Source: Lachnospiraceae bacterium
GTDB taxonomy: Bacteria; Bacillota; Clostridia; Lachnospirales; Lachnospiraceae
Assembly: GCA_003484785.1 (NCBI GenBank)
Contig: DNAD01000293.1
Location: 1 to 5,256, forward strand
Length of the DNA: 5,256 bases
Direction: 5' to 3'
A program made the translations under genes and the position numbers. The notes below the pieces were generated by a model. It was not told where the DNA came from. It saw only the letters and a program-made list of their open reading frames with translations, and did not search any database. Of this stretch, positions 1 to 5,256 are shown one piece after another. How positions within the stretch are numbered: position 1 is the stretch's first letter; each line of letters opens with the position of its first letter.

Positions 1-39
1 AGATATTAAGCGATCACCTGAGTTATTAAGCCAGCATCT
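1..39. other. Downstream flank after the last operon gene
   Basis: These 39 bases follow the TAA of the DppF-type gene. I see no GC-rich hairpin, no T-run in the direction of transcription and no start of another gene. The 8-base word TATTAAGC occurs twice on the plus strand (4-11 and 24-31), exactly 20 bases apart. The operon's end or continuation lies outside the window. Confidence 0.5.
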
Positions 40-819
40 TTACTTTATCACCGGTATGGAAGAGATAAGGTATCTGGTATATTCGTGCGAGGGGCGGGAA
101 TAGATGCTGTCTGCGTCGCCGATCTCACAGATCTCCCCTGCCTTCATGACACAGACCCTGTCGGAGATGAAATTGACAACGGAGAGGTCGTGACTGATGA
201 AGAGACATGAGAGTCCCAGCTCCTTTTTCAGCCGCTTCAGGAGATTCAGGATCTGTGCCTGCACGGAGACATCCAGCGCGGACACGGACTCATCACAGAT
301 CAGGAGGTCGGGCTGTGTCGCCATTGCCCTTGCTATCCCGATACGCTGCTTCTGGCCGCCGGAGAATTCATGGGGGTACTTGTCCGCGGCGCTCTCCTTA
401 AGCTCCACCATCTCAAGAAGCTCCAGGACGCGGCTTCTGATCTCCCGGCTGTCCTTACACAGATGCCAGATCCTGAGAGGCTCTGCGATTATGTCCCTAA
501 CCCTCTTTCTGGGATCAAGAGAGGAGGCCGGATCCTGGAACACCATCTGAATCCTTTTGCGGTATGGCCTGAAGGTCTTTTGCGAAAGCTTTAGGATATC
601 TGTCCCGTCAAAGCTTATCTCGCCCTGATCCGGCACGATGAGACGCATAAAGAGCCTTGCCAGCGTGCTCTTGCCGCAGCCCGATTCCCCGACGAGAGAA
701 AGCGTTTCTCCCCGGAGCATGGTCAGGCTTACGTTATTGACCGCGATATGGGTCTTTTTCCTGCCGACAGGGTAGCTTTTTGTAAGGTTTCGGGCGGAAA
801 TAAGTACATTATCATTCAT
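40..819 (-). CDS. dppF: Peptide ABC transporter ATP-binding protein, DppF/OppF type, short form
   Basis: This 259-residue second ATPase is expected to pair with the DppD-type subunit. Visible elements are Walker A GESGCGKS (44-51), Q-loop FQDPASSLDPRKRV (94-107, Gln95), signature FSGGQKQR (152-159), Walker B LLICDES (172-178, Glu177), D-loop SALD (180-183) and switch His210. All catalytic positions are present, so both ATPase halves look active. The protein ends at SHEYTRYLISSIPVIK, just as the oligopeptide C-terminal domain begins. Many DppF/OppF proteins run to about 310-330 residues, while NikE-like forms are near 260-270, so this is a short form and not obviously a truncation. The start at 819 is preferred to an in-frame ATG at 846, since AAGGAG lies 10 bases before it and none precedes 846. 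It overlaps the DppD-type stop by 8 bp (ATGAATGA). It is the last operon gene visible. Confidence 0.94.
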   Translation of the reverse strand: MNDNVLISARNLTKSYPVGRKKTHIAVNNVSLTMLRGETLSLVGESGCGKSTLARLFMRLIVPDQGEISFDGTDILKLSQKTFRPYRKRIQMVFQDPASSLDPRKRVRDIIAEPLRIWHLCKDSREIRSRVLELLEMVELKESAADKYPHEFSGGQKQRIGIARAMATQPDLLICDESVSALDVSVQAQILNLLKRLKKELGLSCLFISHDLSVVNFISDRVCVMKAGEICEIGDADSIYSRPSHEYTRYLISSIPVIK

Positions 820-1816
820 TGCCTGTCTGCTCCTTTTTTGCCGCATTAAAGCAGCTTACAAAATGACCTTCCAAAACCTCGGTTTCCGAAGGACGTTCAA
901 AAAAGCATCTGCGTTCATCATCACTGCATCTTAAGCAGAATTCGCAGCCGACGGTCTCCTTACCGAATTCAGGGATGTTTCCGGGGATCGTCGTCAGATA
1001 CTCGGGGTTTGAGCCGATCCCGGGAATGGAAGAGAGCAGTCCTCTTGTATAGGGATGAAGAGGGGCCTTAAAGAGCCTCTCTGTCCCGGCCCTTTCCATT
1101 ATCCTTCCCATATACATAACATACACATACTCGCAAAGCGAGGACACGACCCCCATATTATGGGTGATCACCAGGGCGCTCATTTCACGGCTTTTGCACA
1201 TCTGACTGATCAGCTTAAGGATCTGGGCCTGAGTTGTTACATCTAACGCCGTAGTGGGCTCATCCGCGATCAGAAGTTCAGGATCGCTGATCATGGCCAT
1301 GGCGATCATGACCCTCTGCCTCATGCCTCCTGAAAGCTCATGAGGATAGGAGCGGTAACGGTGTTCGGGATCAGATATCCCAACCTCATCAAGGAGACGG
1401 ATCACTTTTTTTTCGGCCTCTTTCCGATCCTTTACAAGCTTATGTATAAGCAGAACCTCCGCCACCTGATCCCCTATGCGCATCGTGGGATTAAGTGAGG
1501 TCATGGGTTCCTGGAATATCATCCCGATCCTGGAACCGCACATACGGCGCAGCTGTTTCTCATTTAATCCGGTAAGCTCTGTCTCAGTGCCGTCCTGATC
1601 GTTCCAGAGTATGCTTCCGCTTACATGGGCATTGGAGGGCAAAAGCCCCATGACCGATTTTGCACTCATGCTCTTGCCGGAGCCTGATTCTCCCACAAGG
1701 CCTGTTATCCTGCCTCTGGGAATGTCAATATTCACTCCCTTCAGGATGGGTATATCCCTTTTTCCTCTCTTTATCGAGACATTGAGATCTCTGATCTTAA
1801 GTAAGATATCACTCAT
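812..1816 (-). CDS. dppD: Peptide ABC transporter ATP-binding protein, DppD type, with C-terminal Fe-S cysteine motif
   Basis: This 334-residue cytoplasmic ATPase is one of two different nucleotide-binding subunits. Visible elements are Walker A GESGSGKS (42-49), Q-loop FQEPMTSLNP with Gln102, signature LSGGMRQR (161-168), Walker B LLIADEP (181-187, catalytic Glu186), D-loop ALD (190-192) and switch His219. The oligopeptide/dipeptide C-terminal domain starts near LHPYTRGLLSSIPG (253-266). It contains Cys291, Cys297, Cys304 and Cys322, the C-x5-C-x6-C-x17-C arrangement associated with a [4Fe-4S] cluster in DppD-type proteins, plus an extra Cys294. The start at 1816 is preferred to an in-frame ATG 13 codons upstream (1855), because GAGGAGG sits 7 bases before it and the family N-terminus begins there; the longer form would run 47 bp into the permease gene. 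The chosen start overlaps the permease stop by 8 bp. Confidence 0.95.
   Translation of the reverse strand: MSDILLKIRDLNVSIKRGKRDIPILKGVNIDIPRGRITGLVGESGSGKSMSAKSVMGLLPSNAHVSGSILWNDQDGTETELTGLNEKQLRRMCGSRIGMIFQEPMTSLNPTMRIGDQVAEVLLIHKLVKDRKEAEKKVIRLLDEVGISDPEHRYRSYPHELSGGMRQRVMIAMAMISDPELLIADEPTTALDVTTQAQILKLISQMCKSREMSALVITHNMGVVSSLCEYVYVMYMGRIMERAGTERLFKAPLHPYTRGLLSSIPGIGSNPEYLTTIPGNIPEFGKETVGCEFCLRCSDDERRCFFERPSETEVLEGHFVSCFNAAKKEQTGNE
830..835 (-). promoter_or_regulatory. Ribosome binding site deciding the DppF-type start
   Basis: AAGGAG on the minus strand, 10 bases before the ATG at 819 and within the last codons of the DppD-type gene. No comparable sequence precedes the in-frame ATG at 846, so the 259-residue form is preferred. 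Confidence 0.75.
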
Positions 1817-2636
1817 AGTGCTGCCTCCTCGGATCCAGAATATCCGCGAACGCATCTCCGAGAAAATTAAAGGAGAGCACCAGAAGCATTATTATACCGG
1901 AGGGTGCCAGCGCCAGCCAGGGCATCAGGAACAGATACTGGCGGGAAGCACCAGTCATGAGCCCGAGAGACACCTGCGGAGGCTGCACACCTATCCCAAG
2001 GAAGCTGAGGGTGCTTTCCGCAAGGATCGAAGAGGGTATGTTCAGGGTAAAGAGCACGATAAGCGTGGGGATCAGATTCGGGATGATATGGCTGAATATG
2101 ATATAAAGCTGTCCCGCGCCTGTTGAAACGGCGGCCTCGATATATTCCTTTTCACAGATCTCCAGTGTGGCGGTCCTGACAACCCTTGCGATCCCTCCCC
2201 ATTCGATGAGCACTAACGCTGTCACAACAGAGGAAAGGGAGCCTCCGAAGGTATACAATACCACCATCGAAAGCAGCATGCCCGGGATCGACAGCATAAC
2301 ATCCGAGAAACGCATTATGATAAAGTCTGCCGCTCCCTTGTAAATGGCCGCGGATACGCCGGCGGCCGTTCCCGCAAGCAATGCCAGGGCGGTGGGCAGA
2401 AGAGCTATCAGCAGAGAAACGCGCGCTCCGTAAAAAACTCTCGTAAATACATCCCTTCCAAGCTCATCGGTTCCGAAGATATGTCCGTTTCCGGGTGCCA
2501 TGAGCCGGTGCATAAGATCCTGGCTCGTTTCATCATAGCTTGACAGGAAGGGCGCCAGAATGGACAGTATGACGATCACAAGAATGATCGTTGCCGATAT
2601 CAGGGCGGTTTTGTTCTTTAGGAGAAGTTTATTCAT
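1809..2636 (-). CDS. dppC: Peptide ABC transporter permease, DppC/OppC type
   Basis: This 275-residue second permease pairs with the DppB-type subunit to form the channel. Residues 1-32 are a cytoplasmic stub plus first helix, as in the OppC_N domain. These are followed by the hallmark GTDELGRDVFTRVFYGAR (55-72), a helix near 73-97, SDVMLSIPGML (111-121), the EAA loop YIEAAVSTGAG (165-175) leading into HIIPN (183-187), and ILAESTLSFLGIGVQPP (204-220). The last helix ends in FLGDAFADILDPR (258-270), close to the normal C-terminus. After QPP the usual Ser-Trp-Gly reads Ser-Leu-Gly, a small departure from the family. The ATG overlaps the preceding stop as ATGA and has only a weak GAGG 11 bases upstream, so initiation probably relies on translational coupling. 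The stop lies inside the next gene's start region (ATGAGTGA). Confidence 0.95.
   Translation of the reverse strand: MNKLLLKNKTALISATIILVIVILSILAPFLSSYDETSQDLMHRLMAPGNGHIFGTDELGRDVFTRVFYGARVSLLIALLPTALALLAGTAAGVSAAIYKGAADFIIMRFSDVMLSIPGMLLSMVVLYTFGGSLSSVVTALVLIEWGGIARVVRTATLEICEKEYIEAAVSTGAGQLYIIFSHIIPNLIPTLIVLFTLNIPSSILAESTLSFLGIGVQPPQVSLGLMTGASRQYLFLMPWLALAPSGIIMLLVLSFNFLGDAFADILDPRRQHYE
1824..1830 (-). promoter_or_regulatory. Ribosome binding site deciding the DppD-type start
   Basis: GAGGAGG on the minus strand, 7 bases before the ATG at 1816 and within the last codons of the permease gene. It supports the 334-residue form over the upstream in-frame ATG at 1855. Confidence 0.85.
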
Positions 2637-3550
2637 TTTAATCTTAACCTCGGATTGAGAAGAGTATTTATAAGATCTGCCAGGATGCTGCCGATGGCGA
2701 TAAGGAAGGCGGTGAACAGGACCGTGCCCTGAAGAAGGGGCATATCCCTCGACTGTAAGGAGGTAAGAGCCAGCTTTCCGAGCCCCGGTATGCTGAACAC
2801 GCTCTCTGTGATAACAGCGCCTGAGAGCAGCTCGGCCAGCTGCAGAGCCATCATTGTTATCACGGGAAGGATCGCGTTCTTAAAGGCGTGGTGGATAACG
2901 GCTTTTTTCCGGGTGAGCCCCTTTGCCATTGCGCTTTCCACGTACGGGGCATCCATCTGCTCCATAAGGCTTGAGCGCATCAGCCTGGCGATGCTTCCCG
3001 CGCTGTTCCAGCCCAGGGCAATGGCGGGCAGGATAAGTGATGAAAAACTCCCGTCATATACAAGGGGCAGAAGCGAAAGGCGGTAATAGAATATATACTG
3101 GAGGAAAAGCGCCACCATGAATACGGGAACGGATATGCCCAAAAGTGAGGCGCCCCTGAACAGGTAGTCGGGGAGCTGCTCGTTATAAATCGCGGAAACA
3201 ACCCCTGAAACGATCCCCATCGTCCAGGCGAACACGATGGCCAGAAGCGTTAACCTGAGAGTATAGGGGAATGCCTCAAGGATAAGGGACAATACCGGCT
3301 GCTGCATATAATAGCTGTTGCCGAAGTCACCCTTAAGGACACCGCCAAGATAGCCGATAAACTGCTGAGGGAGGCTCTTGTCAAGTCCCATGGATTCTGT
3401 CAGCCGGTCGATATTTTCCTGACTGACATGCTCATTCAATAATACGGAAGCAGGATCTCCGGGAATGATACGAAGCATAACAAATATCAGCACTGTCACA
3501 CCAAGCATGACAATGATCACACCAAAGAGCCTTTTTGCCAATCCTTTCAC
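2633..3550 (-). CDS. dppB: Peptide ABC transporter permease, DppB/OppB type
   Basis: This 305-residue inner permease subunit forms half of the transmembrane channel. Family landmarks in order are: first membrane helix at about 9-30 ending in RIIPGDPA, the extracellular segment with GLDKSLPQQF and KGDFGNS (55-79), helices near 97-121, 133-155 and 170-190, the cytoplasmic EAA loop starting at 203 (YVESAMAKG, with a His-His-Ala-Phe-Lys-Asn run before LP at 228-229), helices near 227-250 and 275-297, and the typical SGAVITESVFSIPGLGKL (243-260). The loop would dock on an ATPase subunit. The start codon is GTG, 9 bases after AAGGGGGA; no alternative in-frame start lies just upstream. It begins 17 bases after the last base of the binding-protein stop codon. 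Its stop overlaps the next permease start by 4 bp. Length is normal. The symbol reflects family position; OppB-, AppB- and NikB-like naming cannot be excluded. Confidence 0.95.
   Translation of the reverse strand: MKGLAKRLFGVIIVMLGVTVLIFVMLRIIPGDPASVLLNEHVSQENIDRLTESMGLDKSLPQQFIGYLGGVLKGDFGNSYYMQQPVLSLILEAFPYTLRLTLLAIVFAWTMGIVSGVVSAIYNEQLPDYLFRGASLLGISVPVFMVALFLQYIFYYRLSLLPLVYDGSFSSLILPAIALGWNSAGSIARLMRSSLMEQMDAPYVESAMAKGLTRKKAVIHHAFKNAILPVITMMALQLAELLSGAVITESVFSIPGLGKLALTSLQSRDMPLLQGTVLFTAFLIAIGSILADLINTLLNPRLRLK
2648..2651 (-). promoter_or_regulatory. Weak ribosome binding site of the DppC-type permease
   Basis: GAGG on the minus strand, 11 bases before the ATG at 2636 and inside the end of the preceding permease gene. 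It is short and distant, so reinitiation at the ATGA stop/start overlap (2633-2636) is the likelier main route of translation. Confidence 0.45.
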
Positions 3551-3559
3551 AAATGCAGA

Positions 3560-3567
3560 TCCCCCTT
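3560..3567 (-). promoter_or_regulatory. Atypical ribosome binding site of the DppB-type permease
   Basis: AAGGGGGA on the minus strand starts on the last base of the binding-protein stop codon and lies 9 bases before a GTG start. It is G-rich and only partly complementary to the 16S anti-Shine-Dalgarno sequence. With GTG it suggests weaker initiation than for the upstream gene, and termination of the binding protein could help deliver ribosomes. Confidence 0.6.
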
Positions 3568-5168
3568 CACTTCAGCGTTATCTGATCAAGGTAAAAATCG
3601 CTCCATCCGGCCCAATGCGGGGTGAAGCTTTCCACGCGGTCGCTTACGACAAAGAGATGCTCGAGCGAAAACATCGGTACGCAGGCCGCATCCTCCTCTA
3701 TGATCTGCTTTTCAAGAGCTTCGTATTCCTTAAGCCTTTCTGCCTGATCAACAATGGTCTTTGCGGCGGCAACTCTGTCGATCACGGATTCATTGTAGTA
3801 GTTGTTGGAGCGGACTTTAGTATTATTCCTGCTTCCGAAGAAGGTATAGATTATATTATCCGGATCGTTGTAATCAAGAAGCCACACCGACCAGAAAGCG
3901 GACATTTTCCCGCTGCCCCGGATATCCAGGTAGCTTGCGTGGTCAATTGAGCGGATATGGGTGCGTATTCCCACATCGAGTAAGTTCTCGGCTATTATCT
4001 GGAGAGTGTTCTTCACGGAATCGGTGGATGTGGAGTCGAGATAGAGATCCAGATCAAATCCATTGCCGTAACCGGCGTCTGCAAGGAGCTTTCGGGAAAG
4101 TTCAGGATCATATTTCAGCCATCCCTGATTATTTTCGCTGAAGCCGATGCTGCCTGTCGTAAAAATGCCGTCTTCAAGCTTTCCGTCGCCGTTATAAATG
4201 GAATTAAGGATGGATCTTCGATCAATGGCGTGGCAGATCGCCTTTCTCACCTGAGTATTATCCAGAGGAGGGACAGCCTCATTCAGCATCAGAAAATTCT
4301 GCCCCAGTCTGTCTGTTGAAACAATATGATCCCTGTATGCGTCTGTTTTATATATGGCTTCTACAATGGCAGAGTCGAGCAGGAGACAGTCAAGTATATC
4401 CAGATCACCCTTCTGAAACGCCAGATTCATGACCAGGGGCTCCATGATCTTCACCTCGACCCTCTTTGCGGAGGGCTCGGGCCCCCGGTAGCGGGGATTA
4501 TATTCAAAGGTCAGACCGCTGCCTCTGGTCCACTCCTTTATGATATAGGGCCCGGTCCCTATCGTCTTCTCCGGAAGCACTCCAAAGTCATCCTTCGCCT
4601 CAGTAACGAGCTTTTCTGAAAGGATGACCGTAGAGGGCGTGGACAGCAGGGCAGCAAAGCCTGAAAACGGGGCAGTAAGCCTGATGGTGAAATTGAGGTC
4701 ATCCTCTGCAGTGATGCCGCGAAGCGACGAAGCCTTGCCGTCAAGCATATCCTGGGCACCCTCGATCAGAATGGCAAAGTCTGTCTGGGTACTTTCCGGA
4801 AGCGACAAAATACGCTCGAAGGTGAATTTCACATCCCGGGCAGACAGGGGCGTTCCGTCCGAAAAAACGATCCCGTCCTTCAGGGTAAAGTGCCAGCTGA
4901 GGCCATCCTTTGAAACCTCATAGCTTTCAACCAGATTGTTCACGATCTCAGAAGAGCCGTCCTCCATCTTCTTCACGGAAAAGAGGGTATCAAATACGTT
5001 CATGGGGACAAGGTAGTCACTGGTCGTTTTATGGACATCCATGGTAACGATCTCGGAACTCATCGCAAGATGCAGCGTGTCATCGTCCGCGCTGTCCGAT
5101 GATCCTGCACAGCCGGAGAGAAAAAGCATTGCAGCAAGCACAAGGATCCATATATATTTTCCGGTCAT
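3567..5168 (-). CDS. Peptide ABC transporter substrate-binding lipoprotein (SBP family 5, DppA/OppA-like)
   Basis: This 533-residue extracytoplasmic receptor would capture substrate for the importer encoded downstream. Residues 1-20 form a lipoprotein signal peptide: Lys4, a hydrophobic stretch at 5-17, then lipobox LSGC with Cys20 as the lipidated residue, followed by a Ser/Asp-rich linker at 21-30. The family 5 signature lies at about 80-120 (SKDGLSWHFTLKDG, then FSDGTPLSARDVKFTFERI). Other family landmarks are TIGTGPYIIKEW (202-213), VRKAICHAIDRR (307-318) and WSVWLLDYNDPDN (426-438). Asp432 in the last motif aligns by eye with the aspartate that binds the peptide alpha-amino group in OppA and DppA, so a peptide ligand is favoured over nickel or heme. 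The length is normal for the family. The ATG is fixed by AGGAGG 10 bases upstream and by the signal peptide starting there. It is the first gene of the operon. The exact ligand cannot be read from sequence. Confidence 0.95.
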   Translation of the reverse strand: MTGKYIWILVLAAMLFLSGCAGSSDSADDDTLHLAMSSEIVTMDVHKTTSDYLVPMNVFDTLFSVKKMEDGSSEIVNNLVESYEVSKDGLSWHFTLKDGIVFSDGTPLSARDVKFTFERILSLPESTQTDFAILIEGAQDMLDGKASSLRGITAEDDLNFTIRLTAPFSGFAALLSTPSTVILSEKLVTEAKDDFGVLPEKTIGTGPYIIKEWTRGSGLTFEYNPRYRGPEPSAKRVEVKIMEPLVMNLAFQKGDLDILDCLLLDSAIVEAIYKTDAYRDHIVSTDRLGQNFLMLNEAVPPLDNTQVRKAICHAIDRRSILNSIYNGDGKLEDGIFTTGSIGFSENNQGWLKYDPELSRKLLADAGYGNGFDLDLYLDSTSTDSVKNTLQIIAENLLDVGIRTHIRSIDHASYLDIRGSGKMSAFWSVWLLDYNDPDNIIYTFFGSRNNTKVRSNNYYNESVIDRVAAAKTIVDQAERLKEYEALEKQIIEEDAACVPMFSLEHLFVVSDRVESFTPHWAGWSDFYLDQITLK

Positions 5169-5176
5169 TATCCGAC

Positions 5177-5191
5177 TGCCTCCTGAAAATT
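5177..5191 (-). promoter_or_regulatory. Possible half CodY-like site over the ribosome binding site
   Basis: AATTTTCAG (5191-5183) matches the first nine positions of the CodY consensus exactly, but the second half (GAGGCA) matches at only one position because it is the ribosome binding site. It lies about 15 bases from the end of the better candidate upstream. It is listed only as a possible second contact point; the similarity may be fortuitous. Confidence 0.12.
5179..5184 (-). promoter_or_regulatory. Ribosome binding site of the substrate-binding protein
   Basis: AGGAGG on the minus strand, 10 bases before the ATG at 5168. It is a full consensus Shine-Dalgarno sequence and the strongest kind in the operon, in keeping with the need to make binding protein in excess over the membrane complex. 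It fixes the start codon. Confidence 0.85.
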
Positions 5192-5206
5192 ACAAGAAAT
5201 GAGTCA

Positions 5207-5221
5207 AATACTGAGAATATT
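5207..5221 (-). promoter_or_regulatory. Possible CodY-like operator overlapping the transcription start
   Basis: AATATTCTCAGTATT on the minus strand matches the published CodY box consensus AATTTTCWGAAAATT at 11 of 15 positions by eye. It overlaps the end of the -10 and the predicted start site, a position suited to repression. It also contains a short inverted repeat (AAATA, 7 bases, TATTT, counting one flanking base on each side). CodY control of peptide transport operons is well known in Bacillota, but a four-mismatch match in AT-rich leader DNA can arise by chance. Confidence 0.25.
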
Positions 5222-5247
5222 TTATCATATGTGCCGGGATTCTTCAA
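5219..5247 (-). promoter_or_regulatory. Predicted sigma-A promoter of the transporter operon
   Basis: On the minus strand, TTGAAG (5247-5242, 4 of 6 to the -35 consensus) is followed after exactly 17 bp by TAAAAT (5224-5219, 5 of 6 to the -10 consensus). A TG dinucleotide one base before the -10 makes it an extended -10. Transcription would begin near 5211, giving a leader of about 43 bases before the binding-protein ATG. It is the only well-spaced promoter-like pair I see in the leader; the start site itself is inferred. Confidence 0.65.
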
Positions 5248-5256
5248 ACCGGACCG

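Noticed and set aside
197..594. Overlapping plus-strand open frames opposite the DppF-type ATPase
   Set aside because: Several compete for the same DNA, and all mirror the strongly conserved ATPase coding frame; none has support of its own.
820..846. Upstream in-frame ATG giving a 268-residue DppF-type protein
   Set aside because: No ribosome binding site precedes it, whereas AAGGAG is placed well for the ATG at 819.
1817..1855. Upstream in-frame ATG giving a 347-residue DppD-type protein
   Set aside because: The 13 extra residues do not fit the family N-terminus, lie within the permease coding region, and a consensus ribosome binding site sits directly before the internal ATG at 1816.
1611..2126. 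Plus-strand open frame of 171 codons
   Set aside because: It lies antisense across the DppD-type and DppC-type genes, both of which have complete family motifs. I see no ribosome binding site or recognisable domain, and the product reads as shadow sequence.
3551..3585. Small inverted repeat (CAGAT ... ATCTG) with the permease ribosome binding site in its loop
   Set aside because: Only five base pairs around a 19-base loop and it does not extend with further pairing, so it is unlikely to be a stable regulatory hairpin.
3465..3950. Plus-strand open frame of 161 codons
   Set aside because: It is antisense to the 3' end of the binding-protein gene and the start of the DppB-type permease. No domain or initiation signal was seen.
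5185..5206. TTGACT in the leader as a second -35 element
   Set aside because: It is a 5 of 6 match, but no -10 lies at 16-18 bp; that distance falls on the ribosome binding site.
1..5256. Search for tRNA or rRNA genes, CRISPR arrays, insertion sequences, riboswitches or defence genes
   Set aside because: The five coding genes fill nearly the whole window with only a short leader and a 39-base tail; none of these element types is visible on either strand.

Overview
The window holds one complete minus-strand operon for a Dpp/Opp-type (peptide/nickel family) ABC importer, and almost nothing else. In transcription order the genes are: a family 5 solute-binding lipoprotein (5168 to 3567), a DppB-type permease (3550 to 2633), a DppC-type permease (2636 to 1809), a DppD-type ATPase (1816 to 812) and a DppF/OppF-type ATPase (819 to 40). 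All five are intact. Every plus-strand open frame inside them looks like a shadow.

The host is most likely a Gram-positive Bacillota, probably a clostridial lineage such as Lachnospiraceae. The clues are AGGAGG-type ribosome binding sites, a lipobox on the binding protein, roughly balanced base composition, and a sigma-A-like promoter with an extended -10. This placement is inference; the window carries no taxonomic marker gene.

Region by region: 5256-5169 is the leader, with a good promoter (TTGAAG, 17 bp, TAAAAT preceded by TG) and a strong ribosome binding site. Two sequences there loosely resemble CodY boxes. The binding protein follows, then a 16 bp gap that already contains the ribosome binding site of the first permease, which starts with GTG. 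After that every junction overlaps: 4 bp (ATGA) between the permeases, 8 bp (ATGAGTGA) from permease to ATPase, and 8 bp (ATGAATGA) between the ATPases. This points to translational coupling of the membrane complex. The last 39 bases (39 to 1) after the final stop show no hairpin terminator and no gene.

How the parts work together: the lipid-anchored binding protein captures substrate outside the membrane and delivers it to the permease heterodimer. The two different ATPases sit on the EAA loops of the permeases and power uptake. The binding protein has an aspartate in the DY-x-DP motif where OppA and DppA hold the peptide amino terminus, so short peptides are the favoured substrate; this is not proven. 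Only the DppD-type ATPase has the C-terminal cysteine set expected to bind a [4Fe-4S] cluster. The DppF-type partner is a short form that ends before that region.

I found no undescribed system. The points worth a second look are the putative regulatory sites in the leader, the one-sided Fe-S domain with an extra cysteine, and the translation-initiation layout.
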